From positions 33,643-97,642 of the forward strand of contig CAIUDH010000076.1 of NCBI GenBank assembly GCA_903897855.1: a stretch of DNA of 64,000 nt. The letters are read 5' to 3'. Both the position numbers and the translations under genes were made by a program. Positions within the stretch are counted from its first letter, which is position 1, and every line of letters starts with the position of its first letter. Under the pieces are notes generated by a model. It saw only the letters and a list, made by a program, of their open reading frames with translations. It was not told where the DNA came from and searched no databases. Shown here one piece after another: positions 36,394 to 45,928 of this stretch. This stretch comes from an uncultured Bacteroidota bacterium (GTDB lineage: Bacteria; Bacteroidota; Bacteroidia; UKL13-3).

Positions 36394-37386
36394 GTGAGTT
36401 TTGAAAGTGATTATTTTAGGCTATTACAAGAACCTAATTTAGAATTTGAGAAAATGGCCCTGCTGCTCTTTCGTTGGCAGGCTCAAAAGATCACTGTGTA
36501 TAAGCAGTTTTTGGACTTCTTGAATATCAATGTCGAAGAGATAACAGCCATTGAACAGATCCCCTTTATGCCTGTTTCGTTCTTCAAAACACATAAAATA
36601 ATTGCACTAGATGCAGACGACCGTTTCTGTTTTACGAGTAGTACAACCACGGGTGGAATCCCTTCTAAACATTATGTGCCCGATTTAAAATGGTACGAAT
36701 GGAGTTTTAAAAACGGATTTAACCATTACTATGTTGATTATCGTGACTTTTGTGTATTGGGATTGCTCCCTAACTATATTGAACGAGGTGGCTCTTCACT
36801 GGTATATATGGTAAAACAGTTTATCGAAGAAAGCAAATACGCTCAAAGTGATTTTTATTTGAATGATTTTAGTGCCCTAAGCAAACAACTTCAGGAAAAT
36901 GAAAAAAATGGTATACCCACCTTGCTTCTTGGGGTAACCTATGCGCTTTTAGATTTTGCTCAACAATTTCCAATGCCACTAAAAAACACCATCGTAATGG
37001 AAACTGGTGGTATGAAAGGAAAGCGCAAAGAGCTTCTACGCTCGGAAGTACATACGCAATTGAAACACGCTTTCTCCCTTGCTGCCATTCATTCGGAGTA
37101 TGGGATGACAGAGCTCCTTTCTCAGGCCTACTCCAAGGGAGACGGTATCTTTGAATGCCCTAAGTGGATGCGGGTTTTGGCTGCCGACTTAAATGATGCT
37201 CGAACCATCCTACCCAAAGAAAAAGCGGGTAGTCTTAACCTAATTGATCTGGCCAATATCAACTCATGCGCCTTCTTGGCCACCGAAGATTTGGGTGTGG
37301 TTCATAGCAATAACTCTTTTGAAGTGATCGGCAGAAAAGACCATAGTGATATTCGGGGGTGTGGGTTAATGTATACCCCTGTATAG
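36394..37386 (+). CDS. LuxE-like acyl-protein synthetase / adenylate-forming enzyme
   Basis: About 330 residues from GTG 36394 (MSFESDYFRLL). The protein follows the LuxE/CapK branch of the ANL superfamily: IPFMPVSFFKTHKI, a phosphate-binding loop FTSSTTTGGIPSKHY, LLPNYIERGGSSLVYMV, MKGKRKEL and HSEYGMTELLSQAYS, with GRKDHSDIRGCGLMYTP near the end. LuxE activates a fatty acid and takes it onto a Cys; Bacteroidota homologues often lie near surface-polysaccharide genes. No LuxC/LuxD partners are present. It precedes the MsbA-like gene on the same strand with an 80-bp gap and is divergent from miaB. Confidence 0.78.
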   Translation: MSFESDYFRLLQEPNLEFEKMALLLFRWQAQKITVYKQFLDFLNINVEEITAIEQIPFMPVSFFKTHKIIALDADDRFCFTSSTTTGGIPSKHYVPDLKWYEWSFKNGFNHYYVDYRDFCVLGLLPNYIERGGSSLVYMVKQFIEESKYAQSDFYLNDFSALSKQLQENEKNGIPTLLLGVTYALLDFAQQFPMPLKNTIVMETGGMKGKRKELLRSEVHTQLKHAFSLAAIHSEYGMTELLSQAYSKGDGIFECPKWMRVLAADLNDARTILPKEKAGSLNLIDLANINSCAFLATEDLGVVHSNNSFEVIGRKDHSDIRGCGLMYTPV

Positions 37387-37456
37387 AAGTTGGAATTAAT
37401 TCTCAAACACAGGTATATTTTCTTTCCTGTTTTACCGTATTTTCGTAGCCACTATA

Positions 37457-37464
37457 TAATTTTG
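37457..37464 (+). promoter_or_regulatory. Candidate -7 box for the MsbA-like gene
   Basis: TAATTTTG (TAnnTTTG) ends 2 bp before the TTG start at 37467, implying an essentially leaderless transcript. Confidence 0.42.
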
Positions 37465-37466
37465 TT

Positions 37467-39275
37467 TTGAAAGATTTTAGAAAACTGTTTCAACTTATTC
37501 TACCATATAAGAAATATGCCATAGGGAATGTTGTTTTCAATTTTCTCGGTACTGTGTTTAGTGTCGTCTCCATTGCATTGCTCATGCCGTTCCTGGATAT
37601 TTTATTCGACAAAACGAAGGAGGTTGCCACGGCACCCGAATTTAGATTGTCGGTGCCAACAGCGATCGAATACTTTAAATATTTTTTAACTCAAATAAAA
37701 CAGGAACAGGGGGCACAAACCACCATTCTTTATGTGGGTCTTTTCATACTGATTGCCATCATCTTAAAAAACTTGTTTGTTTATGGTGCACTTTATATAA
37801 TTACCCCGCTAAGGCAATATATCATCCGCGATTACAGAAATAAGTTTTACAGTAAGCTCTTACGCTTGCCCATTTCATATTTTAACAACGAACGTAAAGG
37901 CGACCTGATTTCGCGGTTTACCAACGACATCACGCAGGTAGAATGGAGTGTATTGATGGCCTTGGAATCGCTTTTTAAAGAGCCCATCAGTGTTATCGTT
38001 TTTTTGACAGCTCTATTTATCGCTAGCACAAAACTTACTTTGATTGTTTTTTTGGTATTGCCTTTGGCGGGGATCTTCATCGCCGGTATTGGTAAAATAT
38101 TAAGAAGAGAATCAAAAATAAGACAAAGCATCTTGGGTAATATAATTACCCACCTGGAAGAAACCATTGGAGGAATGCGTATTATAAAGGCTTTTAACAA
38201 TGAAGAAACGATGCGTAACCGCATGCTCGAGAACAATAAACACCTCACCACATTAAGCATTAAAACCAGTCGATTAGGTGATGCTTCTTCTCCACTCAGT
38301 GAAGTGTTCGGTATTTTTGCCGTGGTTATTTTGCTGTGGTTTGGTGGGCGGATGGTCTTAAATCAACAGATGGAAGCCAGCGCTTTTATTATTTATTTAG
38401 GGCTATTCTCTCAGGTTATTTCTCCAGCCAAAGCCATCAGTAATGCTACCAACCTAGTAAAACGTGGCAGCGCCAGTCTCGACCGTATTGAAGAAATACT
38501 TGCTGCAGAGGAAACCATTTCCAATAAACCCAATCCTATAATCTTAAAATCATTTGAAAAATCAATTGAATTTAAAAATGTGAGTTTTAAATATCGTGAA
38601 GAATATGTTTTACGGAATATCAATTTAGTCATTGAGAAAGGCAAAACAGTTGCACTGGTGGGGCCATCGGGAAGTGGGAAATCTACTTTGGCCGATTTAA
38701 TACCACGTTTCTACGATATTGAAGAAGGGGAAGTGCTTATTGATGGTATAAATGTGAAGGACTATGAGATGCATAGCATGCGAAGTGTGATGGGCATTGT
38801 TACCCAGGAGAGTCTCTTATTTAATGATTCCATTAAAAGCAATATCGCCTTTGGTATGCCTAACAAAACAGAGGCTGAAATTTTGCAGGCCGCGAAAGTA
38901 GCCAACGCATTGGAATTTATCGACCAGTCAGATTTCGGATTTGAAACGAATATAGGAGAACGTGGCAGCAAATTAAGTGGCGGACAACGCCAACGAATAA
39001 GTATTGCCAGAGCGGTCTTGAAAAATCCCGACATCTTAATTTTAGATGAAGCCACCAGCGCTTTGGATACCACCAGCGAACGTCTTGTACAGCAAGCCTT
39101 GGACAATTTGATGCATCAACGAACCAGCATCGTCATCGCACACCGTTTAACTACCATCCAAAATGCTGATCTTATTGTGGTACTTAGTGAAGGAGAAATT
39201 AAACAACAAGGCAGTCATTCGGAGTTGCTTGCCCATCACGGAATATACAAAGAGCTTTATCGGATGCAGGAATAG
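37467..39275 (+). CDS. ABC exporter, MsbA-like (fused membrane and ATPase domains)
   Basis: 602 residues: six membrane helices within residues 15-325, then an ATPase domain with Walker A VGPSGSGKST, Q-loop VTQESLLF, signature LSGGQRQR and Walker B ILILDEATSALD, plus the H-loop AHRLTT. All catalytic residues are intact. Best guess is the lipid A flippase MsbA or a related lipid/glycolipid exporter. The start is TTG; the first ATG comes at residue 40, after most of helix 1, so TTG is needed. It ends 2 bp before the convergent transporter gene. Confidence 0.88.
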   Translation: MKDFRKLFQLILPYKKYAIGNVVFNFLGTVFSVVSIALLMPFLDILFDKTKEVATAPEFRLSVPTAIEYFKYFLTQIKQEQGAQTTILYVGLFILIAIILKNLFVYGALYIITPLRQYIIRDYRNKFYSKLLRLPISYFNNERKGDLISRFTNDITQVEWSVLMALESLFKEPISVIVFLTALFIASTKLTLIVFLVLPLAGIFIAGIGKILRRESKIRQSILGNIITHLEETIGGMRIIKAFNNEETMRNRMLENNKHLTTLSIKTSRLGDASSPLSEVFGIFAVVILLWFGGRMVLNQQMEASAFIIYLGLFSQVISPAKAISNATNLVKRGSASLDRIEEILAAEETISNKPNPIILKSFEKSIEFKNVSFKYREEYVLRNINLVIEKGKTVALVGPSGSGKSTLADLIPRFYDIEEGEVLIDGINVKDYEMHSMRSVMGIVTQESLLFNDSIKSNIAFGMPNKTEAEILQAAKVANALEFIDQSDFGFETNIGERGSKLSGGQRQRISIARAVLKNPDILILDEATSALDTTSERLVQQALDNLMHQRTSIVIAHRLTTIQNADLIVVLSEGEIKQQGSHSELLAHHGIYKELYRMQE

Positions 39276-39277
39276 CT

Positions 39278-40063
39278 CTAAATTGCTTTGTGAGCCATCG
39301 CAACATGCTGAAGATGATCGGATAAATCTTTCCCTAAATAGCGATCCACCACATTATGAATCACATAGAGTACAGGAGTTACCGCAAACGCGACTAAAAA
39401 TTTATATGTGTAACTCACCAAAGCGGTAACGATAAATTGTTGCCCTGTCATTTTTCCAGGCAAATAAAACGCAATACCTAATACCACAAACGTATCGATA
39501 AGCTGTGAAACTATGGTTGAGCCCGTGCTTCGAAGCCACATGTGCTTGTGCCCTGTGCGCTTCTTAATCGCATGAAACAAATACACATCAACTAATTGTC
39601 CGAGTAAAAAAGCGGTGATAGAAGCCACAATAATGAGTAATCCTTGACCGAAAACTGCATTATAGGCTTTATCCATATTAATTATTTCGCCATTATTCTG
39701 CTGCATAATCCACCAATCGGCAGGAGTGGTTTTCATGGCCGAAAACACACCGACGAAGGCATAAGCAATTAAAATTGCACCGAGATAGGAAAAAAAACGC
39801 ACCCCTTTTTGCCCAAAATATTCATTGATAATATCGGTCATGATAAAAACAGCAGGCCATAATAACACACCGCAAGTCATGTTCAAATTCTGGTTATCTA
39901 ACCCAAAAATAGACAGATTTAGAGGTCCGAACCCTAAGGTTCGTTCCACCGAAAATATTTTTGTGCCAATAAATTCAGCTACAATGGCATTGGCGATAAA
40001 GAATGCGCCGAGGACTAAAAATAAACGTTGTTTCTTGTTTTGTTGTTCGTGGGTGAGATGCAT
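39278..40063 (-). CDS. yhhQ: Queuosine precursor transporter (YhhQ family)
   Basis: 261 residues from ATG 40063 with about six to seven membrane helices. FIANAIVAEFIGTKIF, GVLLWPAVFIMTDIINEYFGQKGVRFFSYLGAI and LGQLVDVYLFHAIKKRTGHKHMWLRSTGSTIVSQLIDTFVV are diagnostic for the vitamin-uptake-like YhhQ/QPTR family, which imports preQ0/preQ1 for queuosine in tRNA. A loop of about 30 residues near position 110-140 is longer than in E. coli YhhQ. The frame extends one codon further to a TTG at 40066. A one-mismatch -7 box lies at 40093-40100. Confidence 0.87.
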   Translation of the reverse strand: MHLTHEQQNKKQRLFLVLGAFFIANAIVAEFIGTKIFSVERTLGFGPLNLSIFGLDNQNLNMTCGVLLWPAVFIMTDIINEYFGQKGVRFFSYLGAILIAYAFVGVFSAMKTTPADWWIMQQNNGEIINMDKAYNAVFGQGLLIIVASITAFLLGQLVDVYLFHAIKKRTGHKHMWLRSTGSTIVSQLIDTFVVLGIAFYLPGKMTGQQFIVTALVSYTYKFLVAFAVTPVLYVIHNVVDRYLGKDLSDHLQHVAMAHKAI

Positions 40064-40115
40064 CAATTTTATAGAATTTTTTTGTAAGAAAGCAAATATG
40101 CTATTTAATTGTCGT

Positions 40116-40517
40116 TTATAAAAACCGCTCTTTCAGTTCAGGAGATGGGATCATACAAGAATCTTGTCTTCCGAAAACGTTATATCTTGAATTTGATATG
40201 ATGTTATAGAAAAAATCACGAATAAATTTTGGAATGAGAATGAAGATATAAAACAGTCTCCATGGCCATCCAAGTACCTTTGCCACCTGCAAGGCCGCAC
40301 TCGAACGTTGGTAGTAATTACCTTTCCGAATAAGAACGAAAGATTCGAAATCCTTCAAGGGTAAATCATATTTCTTAAGCAGCGCTTGTCCGATATCCGA
40401 TTGCAAGGCTGTAAACTTGAATTTCGCTCCCTTATCTCTTTTGATAATGAACTGTACTGTGTGATTGCAAAGATTGCAAACGCCATCGAAAAGAAGTATA
40501 TTTTCGTGATGCTCCAT
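40116..40517 (-). CDS. DCC1-like thiol-disulfide oxidoreductase (DUF393)
   Basis: About 133 residues from ATG 40517. The DUF393 signature ILLFDGVCNLCNHTVQFIIKRD gives the redox pair C14-x2-C17, followed by the family's KFTALQSDIGQALLK and FESFVLIRKGNYYQRSSAALQVAKVLGWPW, then YNVFGRQDSCM. The family is thioredoxin-like; its substrate is unknown. An alternative ATG at 40550 would add 11 residues; I chose the start closer to the fold. It stands between typA and yhhQ on the same strand. Confidence 0.83.
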   Translation of the reverse strand: MEHHENILLFDGVCNLCNHTVQFIIKRDKGAKFKFTALQSDIGQALLKKYDLPLKDFESFVLIRKGNYYQRSSAALQVAKVLGWPWRLFYIFILIPKFIRDFFYNIISNSRYNVFGRQDSCMIPSPELKERFL

Positions 40518-40619
40518 TGAAATTAGTTTAAGTAGCTGTTTTCCTACCATGATTAAAAACTAGAGATGTCTTCAAAAACACATCGGGCAATTGCAGACAT
40601 CAAACCTTATTGCCACAAT

Positions 40620-40648
40620 AAAAAAGCCCGGCACATCCGAGCTTTTTT
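40620..40648 (-). terminator. Terminator of typA
   Basis: AAAAAAGC and GCTTTTTT pair outside an inner CGG/CCG pair with one C-A mismatch, loop CACAT. The structure is symmetric with A/T runs on both sides. It lies 55 bp after the typA stop and can end transcription from that gene. Confidence 0.7.
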
Positions 40649-40703
40649 ATTCAATTTTATTTAAATATGATCTCCGAACAACACCTTGTTCAAGAGAAAA
40701 CTT

Positions 40704-42518
40704 TTACGCCATTGACTCTGCACTCTTCTCCGAGCGTTTGCGTAAATGCTCATCCAATATCGCTTTACGCAGACGTATAATTTTCGGCGTAATTTCTAAT
40801 GTTTCATCCGCTTGTATATATTCCATCGCTTGCTCTAAGCTCATCTCAAGCTTTGGTGCAATTTTAGCGCTATCATCTTTCCCACTTGCGCGCATATTTG
40901 TTAACGCTTTTCCTCTCACAATATTCACTCCCAAATCGCCCGGGCGAATTTGCTCTCCCATGATTTGTCCAACATATACTTCTTCACCTGGATCAACAAA
41001 AAAGGTACCCCGGTCTTGCAGCTTATCAATAGAATAGGCTGTGGTGAAACCTGTTTCTGTACTGAACATCACTCCATTCATTCGTCCCGGAATGGCCCCT
41101 TTCCAAGGCTTGTACTCGGTAAAGCGATGGGCCATTACCGCTTCTCCGTTGGTAGCCGTAAGCATTTGATTACGAATGCCCATTAAGCCACGGGAAGGAA
41201 TCGTGAACTCCATATGCTGAATCTCACCTTTCGCTTCCATCACTAGTAATTCACCTTTTCTACGCGAAACGATATCGATTACTGAGCTTGAAAACTCTTG
41301 AGGAACATCGACTACCAATTGCTCATAAGGCTCACATTTCTCCCCATCGATTTCTTTTACTAAAACCTGTGGTTGTCCTACTTGAAGCTCATAGCCTTCC
41401 CGGCGCATGGTTTCAATTAATATACTTAAATGCAAGATACCTCTTCCAAAAACCATTAAGCGATCGGGGCTATCAGTTTCTTCCACCCGAAGTGCCAAAT
41501 TCTTTTCTAACTCTTTAAAGATGCGATCACGCAAGTGTCTACTTGTAACGAACTTCCCATCTCTCCCGTAAAAAGGGGAGTTGTTTATCGTGAATAACAT
41601 ATTCATGGTAGGTTCATCAACGTGAATTGGTGCCAAGCCATGTGGATCGTCGAAATCGGCAATAGTATCGCTTATCTGAAAATCATCAATACCAACAACA
41701 GCGCAAATATCTCCAGCAAGTGCTTCCTCTACTTTTAATTTCCCTAATCCCTCAAACACATATAATTCTTTAACACGACTTTTTACTTTTTTGCCATCAC
41801 TTTTTACTAGTGTGATGGGCTGATTTTGTTTGATAGATCCCCTGTGTATTCGTCCGATGGCAATGCGCCCCAAGAAACTTGAATAATCAAGAGAAGTGAT
41901 TTGCATTTGCAGATTACCTACTTCGGTAACCGGATGAGGGATATGTTCAAGGATACCGTCAAGTAAAGCCACAATATCGGTGGTTGGATTTTGCCAGTCA
42001 TCGCCAAACCACCCTTGTTTCGAAGAACCGTAGAAGGTGGCGAAGTCTAATTGAAAATCTTCAGCTTCTAATTGAAAGAACAAGTCGAATACCGCTTCGT
42101 GCACTTCATCAGGGCGACAATTAGGTTTATCTACTTTATTAATTACGACTATCGGCTTCAATCCTAACTGTAAAGCCTTCTTCAACACAAAACGAGTTTG
42201 AGGCATAGGGCCTTCAAATGCGTCGACCAACAGCAATACGCCATCGGCCATTTTTAATACCCGCTCGACCTCTCCTCCAAAGTCGGCGTGACCTGGGGTA
42301 TCTACAATATTAATTTTTATACCTTTATATTGAACACTAACATTTTTAGCTAAGATGGTAATACCACGTTCGCGCTCTAAATCGTTATTGTCAAGTATCA
42401 ACTCACCTTTTACCTCGTTCTCGCGAAATAAATTACAATGGTGTAAGATTTTATCGACAAGGGTAGTTTTACCGTGATCGACGTGGGCAATGATGGCGAT
42501 GTTGCGAATATTTTGCAT
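40704..42518 (-). CDS. typA: Ribosome-associated GTPase TypA/BipA
   Basis: 604 residues, full-length. G1 AHVDHGKT (11-18), effector region ERERGITILAKN, G3 DTPGHADF, G4 NKVD and the C-terminal BipA-specific region GLMGIRNQMLTATNGEAVMAHRF and TAYSIDKLQDRGTFFVDPGEEVYVGQIMGE are present. TypA binds the 70S ribosome and aids 50S assembly and growth at low temperature or stress. Single gene with a -7 box 72 bp upstream and a terminator downstream. Confidence 0.95.
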   Translation of the reverse strand: MQNIRNIAIIAHVDHGKTTLVDKILHHCNLFRENEVKGELILDNNDLERERGITILAKNVSVQYKGIKINIVDTPGHADFGGEVERVLKMADGVLLLVDAFEGPMPQTRFVLKKALQLGLKPIVVINKVDKPNCRPDEVHEAVFDLFFQLEAEDFQLDFATFYGSSKQGWFGDDWQNPTTDIVALLDGILEHIPHPVTEVGNLQMQITSLDYSSFLGRIAIGRIHRGSIKQNQPITLVKSDGKKVKSRVKELYVFEGLGKLKVEEALAGDICAVVGIDDFQISDTIADFDDPHGLAPIHVDEPTMNMLFTINNSPFYGRDGKFVTSRHLRDRIFKELEKNLALRVEETDSPDRLMVFGRGILHLSILIETMRREGYELQVGQPQVLVKEIDGEKCEPYEQLVVDVPQEFSSSVIDIVSRRKGELLVMEAKGEIQHMEFTIPSRGLMGIRNQMLTATNGEAVMAHRFTEYKPWKGAIPGRMNGVMFSTETGFTTAYSIDKLQDRGTFFVDPGEEVYVGQIMGEQIRPGDLGVNIVRGKALTNMRASGKDDSAKIAPKLEMSLEQAMEYIQADETLEITPKIIRLRKAILDEHLRKRSEKSAESMA

Positions 42519-42589
42519 GTATGGTATAAGTTAAAAAAATTTCCGTTAAAGTGTCAATAATTTTAACTGAAAGTCCTAAAAAAAGTTTG

Positions 42590-42597
42590 CAAATGTA
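42590..42597 (-). promoter_or_regulatory. Candidate -7 box for typA
   Basis: The minus strand reads TACATTTG (TAnnTTTG) 72 bp before the typA ATG. No -33 TTG found at the usual distance. Confidence 0.42.
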
Positions 42598-42699
42598 CGT
42601 AAAATAAAGGATAATATCTTATAATTCCTTATGTATTAACAAAACTCGTTATTTCTGAAACCCTTTAAATATGCCCCCTTTTATTTCTCTAGAAACAAA

Positions 42700-42707
42700 T
42701 ACTTTTG
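42700..42707 (+). promoter_or_regulatory. Candidate -7 box for the M1 aminopeptidase gene
   Basis: TACTTTTG (TAnnTTTG) ends 3 bp before the ATG at 42711. A TTTT at 42679-42682 sits 17 bp upstream, one base off the -33 TTTG. Confidence 0.5.
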
Positions 42708-42710
42708 CCC

Positions 42711-45125
42711 ATGCGTTATCTCATACTTTTTATGCTCCTTTTTGCAAATTCGCAATTTAGTATTGGCCAATATTATTGCCGGCAGACCGACGCCAATGCG
42801 ACTCCTAGAGAGCATGAGGCTGATATCACGAACTTGAAACTCGAGGTGGAGTTTAAACCCGGGGCGGGCCTGGTAATCGGCAAGGTGACCCATACCTTTA
42901 AATCGTTAAGGCCTCAAATCGACTCCCTTTTCTTCGACGCCCCTGGAATTAACATAAAATCAGCACTGATGGATGGAAAAGCGGTTCCTTATACTATTGG
43001 AAGCACAGGGGTTACTGTTGCTTTCACCCAAAAACCTAAATGGGACGAAACCCATAGCCTCACCTTCGAATATGAAGCGTATCCTAAAAAAGGAATTTAC
43101 TTCATTGGATGGAACACCTATGATTCACTCGATAAAAGGAATAAAACGAGAAGACAAATCTGGACACAAGGACAAGGTGTTGACAACCGTTACTGGATAC
43201 CGATGTACGATAACATGAATGATAAATTTACAACCGAGACGATAATTAAGTTTAAGAAGCAGTTCAACGTGTTAAGCAATGGCGCATTGAAATCGGTGAA
43301 GAGCCTGCCTGATGGAACAAAAGTATGGAACTATGGTATGAGTAAACCCCATGCCGGATATTTATTGATGCTTGCCATTGATGAGTATGCTATAAAAACG
43401 ACCCAGACGGTCACCAACGTACCCGTTCAATTTTGGTATTACCCCGAATTCCCAGAAAAAGCAGAACCTACTAGCCGTTACACAGAGAATATCATTGAGT
43501 TTCTTGAAAAAGAAACAGGCATAAAATACCCTTGGGAAAAATACAGTCAGGTGATGGTTCAGGATTTTATGTATGGCGCGATGGAAAACACCACCGCTAC
43601 CGTTTTTGGTGATTTCTTTAGTGTCGATTCAAATGGCTATTTCGACCGTAACTATGTGAGTGTTAATGCACACGAACTAACCCACCAATGGTTTGGCGAT
43701 CTAATCACCGCACGTTCAGGTGCCGACACTTGGTTGCAAGAGAGTTTTGCAACGTATTACCCCAAGCAATTTTTCAGAGCGATGGAAGGAGAAGATAAAT
43801 ACAGCTGGCTTTCACGTCAAGATATGATTACCGCATTAAAGGCGGCCGAAACCGATAATAATCCGGTTCGGTTTTCAGGTGCCGGCACTGCACGCGTATA
43901 TCAAAAAGGCTCCGTCGTAATCGACATGCTAAGATACGTTTTAGGCGATGATGAATTTAAACGTGTTATTCAATATTATTTAACGAAACATAGCTATGCC
44001 AATGTTGAGACCAACGACCTGTATCAGGCTGTGCAGGAGGTGCTAGGACAAAGTGTGGACTGGTTTTTTGAGCAATGGCTTTATCATGGAGGGGAGCCTA
44101 ACTACAAGGTAAGCTACCAAAATGAAAATAATATGATAAAAGTGAAGGTGGAACAAATACAAGAACTCACCCCCTTGATTGGACTCTTTAAGATGCCTGT
44201 TAACGTGGCTATCTATTATAAAAATGGCACTTCTATCACAAAACAAATTTGGGTAGAGAAACAGAGTGAAGATTTTTATTTCGATAACATAAAAAATAAC
44301 GAAATCGATTATGTGCTTTTCGACCCTAACAACAAGATTCTTAAGAAAATCACTTTCGACAAGTCGACTGCTGAATTGCTGAGTCAGGCGCTGAAAGCAC
44401 CCTCCATGATTGATCGTTATGATGCCTTTATAGCCCTACGGAATACGCCTCTGTCGCAAAAAAGAGAGGTTTTGGTTGGAGCCTTTCAAAAGGAAACTTT
44501 CTTCGGCTGTCGTAATGAAATAATTAAACAATTAATGGAAAATGAAGAAATGTTTGATCTGGTGAAATCGAAAATTGCGAAGGAACATCCGGAGACGATA
44601 AAATTCTTCATCAATAGTTATAATGAAATACCACAGGGGTTTCTTTACTATTACGAAGGTTGGCTGAAGCATCCTAGTTACGATATCGTGACTGCGGCAC
44701 TTCAAAAGGTTTACGACGCAAGCCCTGAGAAAATTTCACAATATTTAGGTGCCACTAAATTTATTTTAGGTCAAAATAATAATGTCCGAATGAAATGGCT
44801 GGAGCTGGCCATACAAGCGAAAATATCGGTGAACGAGAACCAAATCTTACTCGTTAATTACACCTCCCCGAGCTACGAATTCAAAACCCGAGTTGCCGCA
44901 TTTGAAGCGCTGAAGCGATTGAATATCTGTGATATAACGATTGTAAATACTGGATTTGAGGCACTGAGTAGTTTTAACACAAGGCTTTCAGGTCCGGTTA
45001 AAACCGTTTTGGAATATTTCTCACAACAAAACTTGTATAAGAAAATGATGATTGAATGCTATCGTAAATGCAGCGATAGTAAGTTGAAGGTGCTGGTGAA
45101 GAAAAGTTTTACTTTTTTGAATTAG
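42711..45125 (+). CDS. M1 family zinc aminopeptidase, secreted
   Basis: 804 residues from ATG 42711, with a signal peptide (MRYLILFMLLFANSQFSIGQ). The M1 hallmarks are complete: GAMEN at 289-293, zinc motif HELTH at 321-325 with the third ligand E344 in LQESFATYY. The C-terminal part (about 540-804) is a helical-repeat domain. It trims N-terminal residues from peptides, here in the periplasm or at the surface. An in-frame TTG at 42705 overlaps the -7 box and is not likely to be used. There is no T9SS C-terminal sorting domain. Confidence 0.92.
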   Translation: MRYLILFMLLFANSQFSIGQYYCRQTDANATPREHEADITNLKLEVEFKPGAGLVIGKVTHTFKSLRPQIDSLFFDAPGINIKSALMDGKAVPYTIGSTGVTVAFTQKPKWDETHSLTFEYEAYPKKGIYFIGWNTYDSLDKRNKTRRQIWTQGQGVDNRYWIPMYDNMNDKFTTETIIKFKKQFNVLSNGALKSVKSLPDGTKVWNYGMSKPHAGYLLMLAIDEYAIKTTQTVTNVPVQFWYYPEFPEKAEPTSRYTENIIEFLEKETGIKYPWEKYSQVMVQDFMYGAMENTTATVFGDFFSVDSNGYFDRNYVSVNAHELTHQWFGDLITARSGADTWLQESFATYYPKQFFRAMEGEDKYSWLSRQDMITALKAAETDNNPVRFSGAGTARVYQKGSVVIDMLRYVLGDDEFKRVIQYYLTKHSYANVETNDLYQAVQEVLGQSVDWFFEQWLYHGGEPNYKVSYQNENNMIKVKVEQIQELTPLIGLFKMPVNVAIYYKNGTSITKQIWVEKQSEDFYFDNIKNNEIDYVLFDPNNKILKKITFDKSTAELLSQALKAPSMIDRYDAFIALRNTPLSQKREVLVGAFQKETFFGCRNEIIKQLMENEEMFDLVKSKIAKEHPETIKFFINSYNEIPQGFLYYYEGWLKHPSYDIVTAALQKVYDASPEKISQYLGATKFILGQNNNVRMKWLELAIQAKISVNENQILLVNYTSPSYEFKTRVAAFEALKRLNICDITIVNTGFEALSSFNTRLSGPVKTVLEYFSQQNLYKKMMIECYRKCSDSKLKVLVKKSFTFLN

Positions 45126-45153
45126 CATCTTATCAACGCCGGGCATTCTAGCC

Positions 45154-45921
45154 CTACTTCTCTTTTGCGGCTTCTTTGTTGTTTTTGGTAATGAACTGCT
45201 CCAAAGCCATACTCATGCTTGGGCATTCAGGAGTAGGTGCATTTACACTTACCACCATCTTCACATCCTTTGCGGCTTTAGCGGTGGCCTCTCCGAAAGC
45301 TGCAATAATCATTTCAGCTTGTTTAAACTTGGGGAAATTATCCTTTACCGATTTTACGGCTGCCGCACTAAAAAAAGCGATGAGATCATAGCTGTTCAAA
45401 TCCATTTCCTTCAAATCGGCCGATTTGGTATAACAAACAATGCCTTCCTTGAATTTGATTTTGTTTTTCTTCAAAAAGTTAGGAACCTCCGGCTTTCTTA
45501 GGTCACTGCACAGATATAAATAATTTTCATCGGCGTGCGACTTTAGAACAGATAGCATATCTTTCTCTGTGGATTTGCCATAGAAAACTTTCCTCTTACG
45601 CAGTTGAATATACTTTTGAATATAAAGGGCCGTGCCTTCATTCACGCAAAAATATTTCATTTCTGAGGGCATCTCTAATCGTAACTCTTTAATAAGATTG
45701 AAAAACAAATCAACCATATTTTTGGAGTTGAAAATTATGGCAGTATGCTGCAAGATGCTAATTTTCTCTTGCCTAAACTCCTTAGAAGTATAAGGCAGTA
45801 TGGTAGTGAAATTTTTAAATTCCAATTGTAACTTAAGCTTTTTTGCCAAGTCAAAATACGGAGATTTATCTGTTTCTGGTTTAGGTTGAGTTATAAGAAT
45901 GCGTTTAATTTTCAATGCCAC
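45154..45921 (-). CDS. hemD: Uroporphyrinogen-III synthase family protein
   Basis: 255 residues with the two-lobed HemD pattern: RILITQPKPETDKSPYFDLAKK at the start, AIIFNSKNMVDLFFNLI, then LAAFFSAAAVKSV-type strand-helix (LIAFFSAAAVKSVKD), IIAAFGEATAKAA and PTPECPSMSMALEQFI. HemD proteins are poorly conserved, so the call rests on pattern and context. The enzyme closes hydroxymethylbilane to uroporphyrinogen III in haem synthesis. The start is GTG at 45921, with a TTG two codons on as an alternative. It lies 7 bp after the DUF4271 gene. Confidence 0.78.
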   Translation of the reverse strand: MALKIKRILITQPKPETDKSPYFDLAKKLKLQLEFKNFTTILPYTSKEFRQEKISILQHTAIIFNSKNMVDLFFNLIKELRLEMPSEMKYFCVNEGTALYIQKYIQLRKRKVFYGKSTEKDMLSVLKSHADENYLYLCSDLRKPEVPNFLKKNKIKFKEGIVCYTKSADLKEMDLNSYDLIAFFSAAAVKSVKDNFPKFKQAEMIIAAFGEATAKAAKDVKMVVSVNAPTPECPSMSMALEQFITKNNKEAAKEK

Positions 45922-45928
45922 AATTGTA

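Noticed and set aside
42705..42710. TTG start two codons upstream for the M1 aminopeptidase
   Set aside because: It lies within the TACTTTTG box; the ATG at 42711 begins a clean signal peptide.
42711..45125. T9SS C-terminal sorting domain on the M1 aminopeptidase
   Set aside because: The last residues are a charged helical repeat (KVLVKKSFTFLN) without the type A or B sorting motifs.
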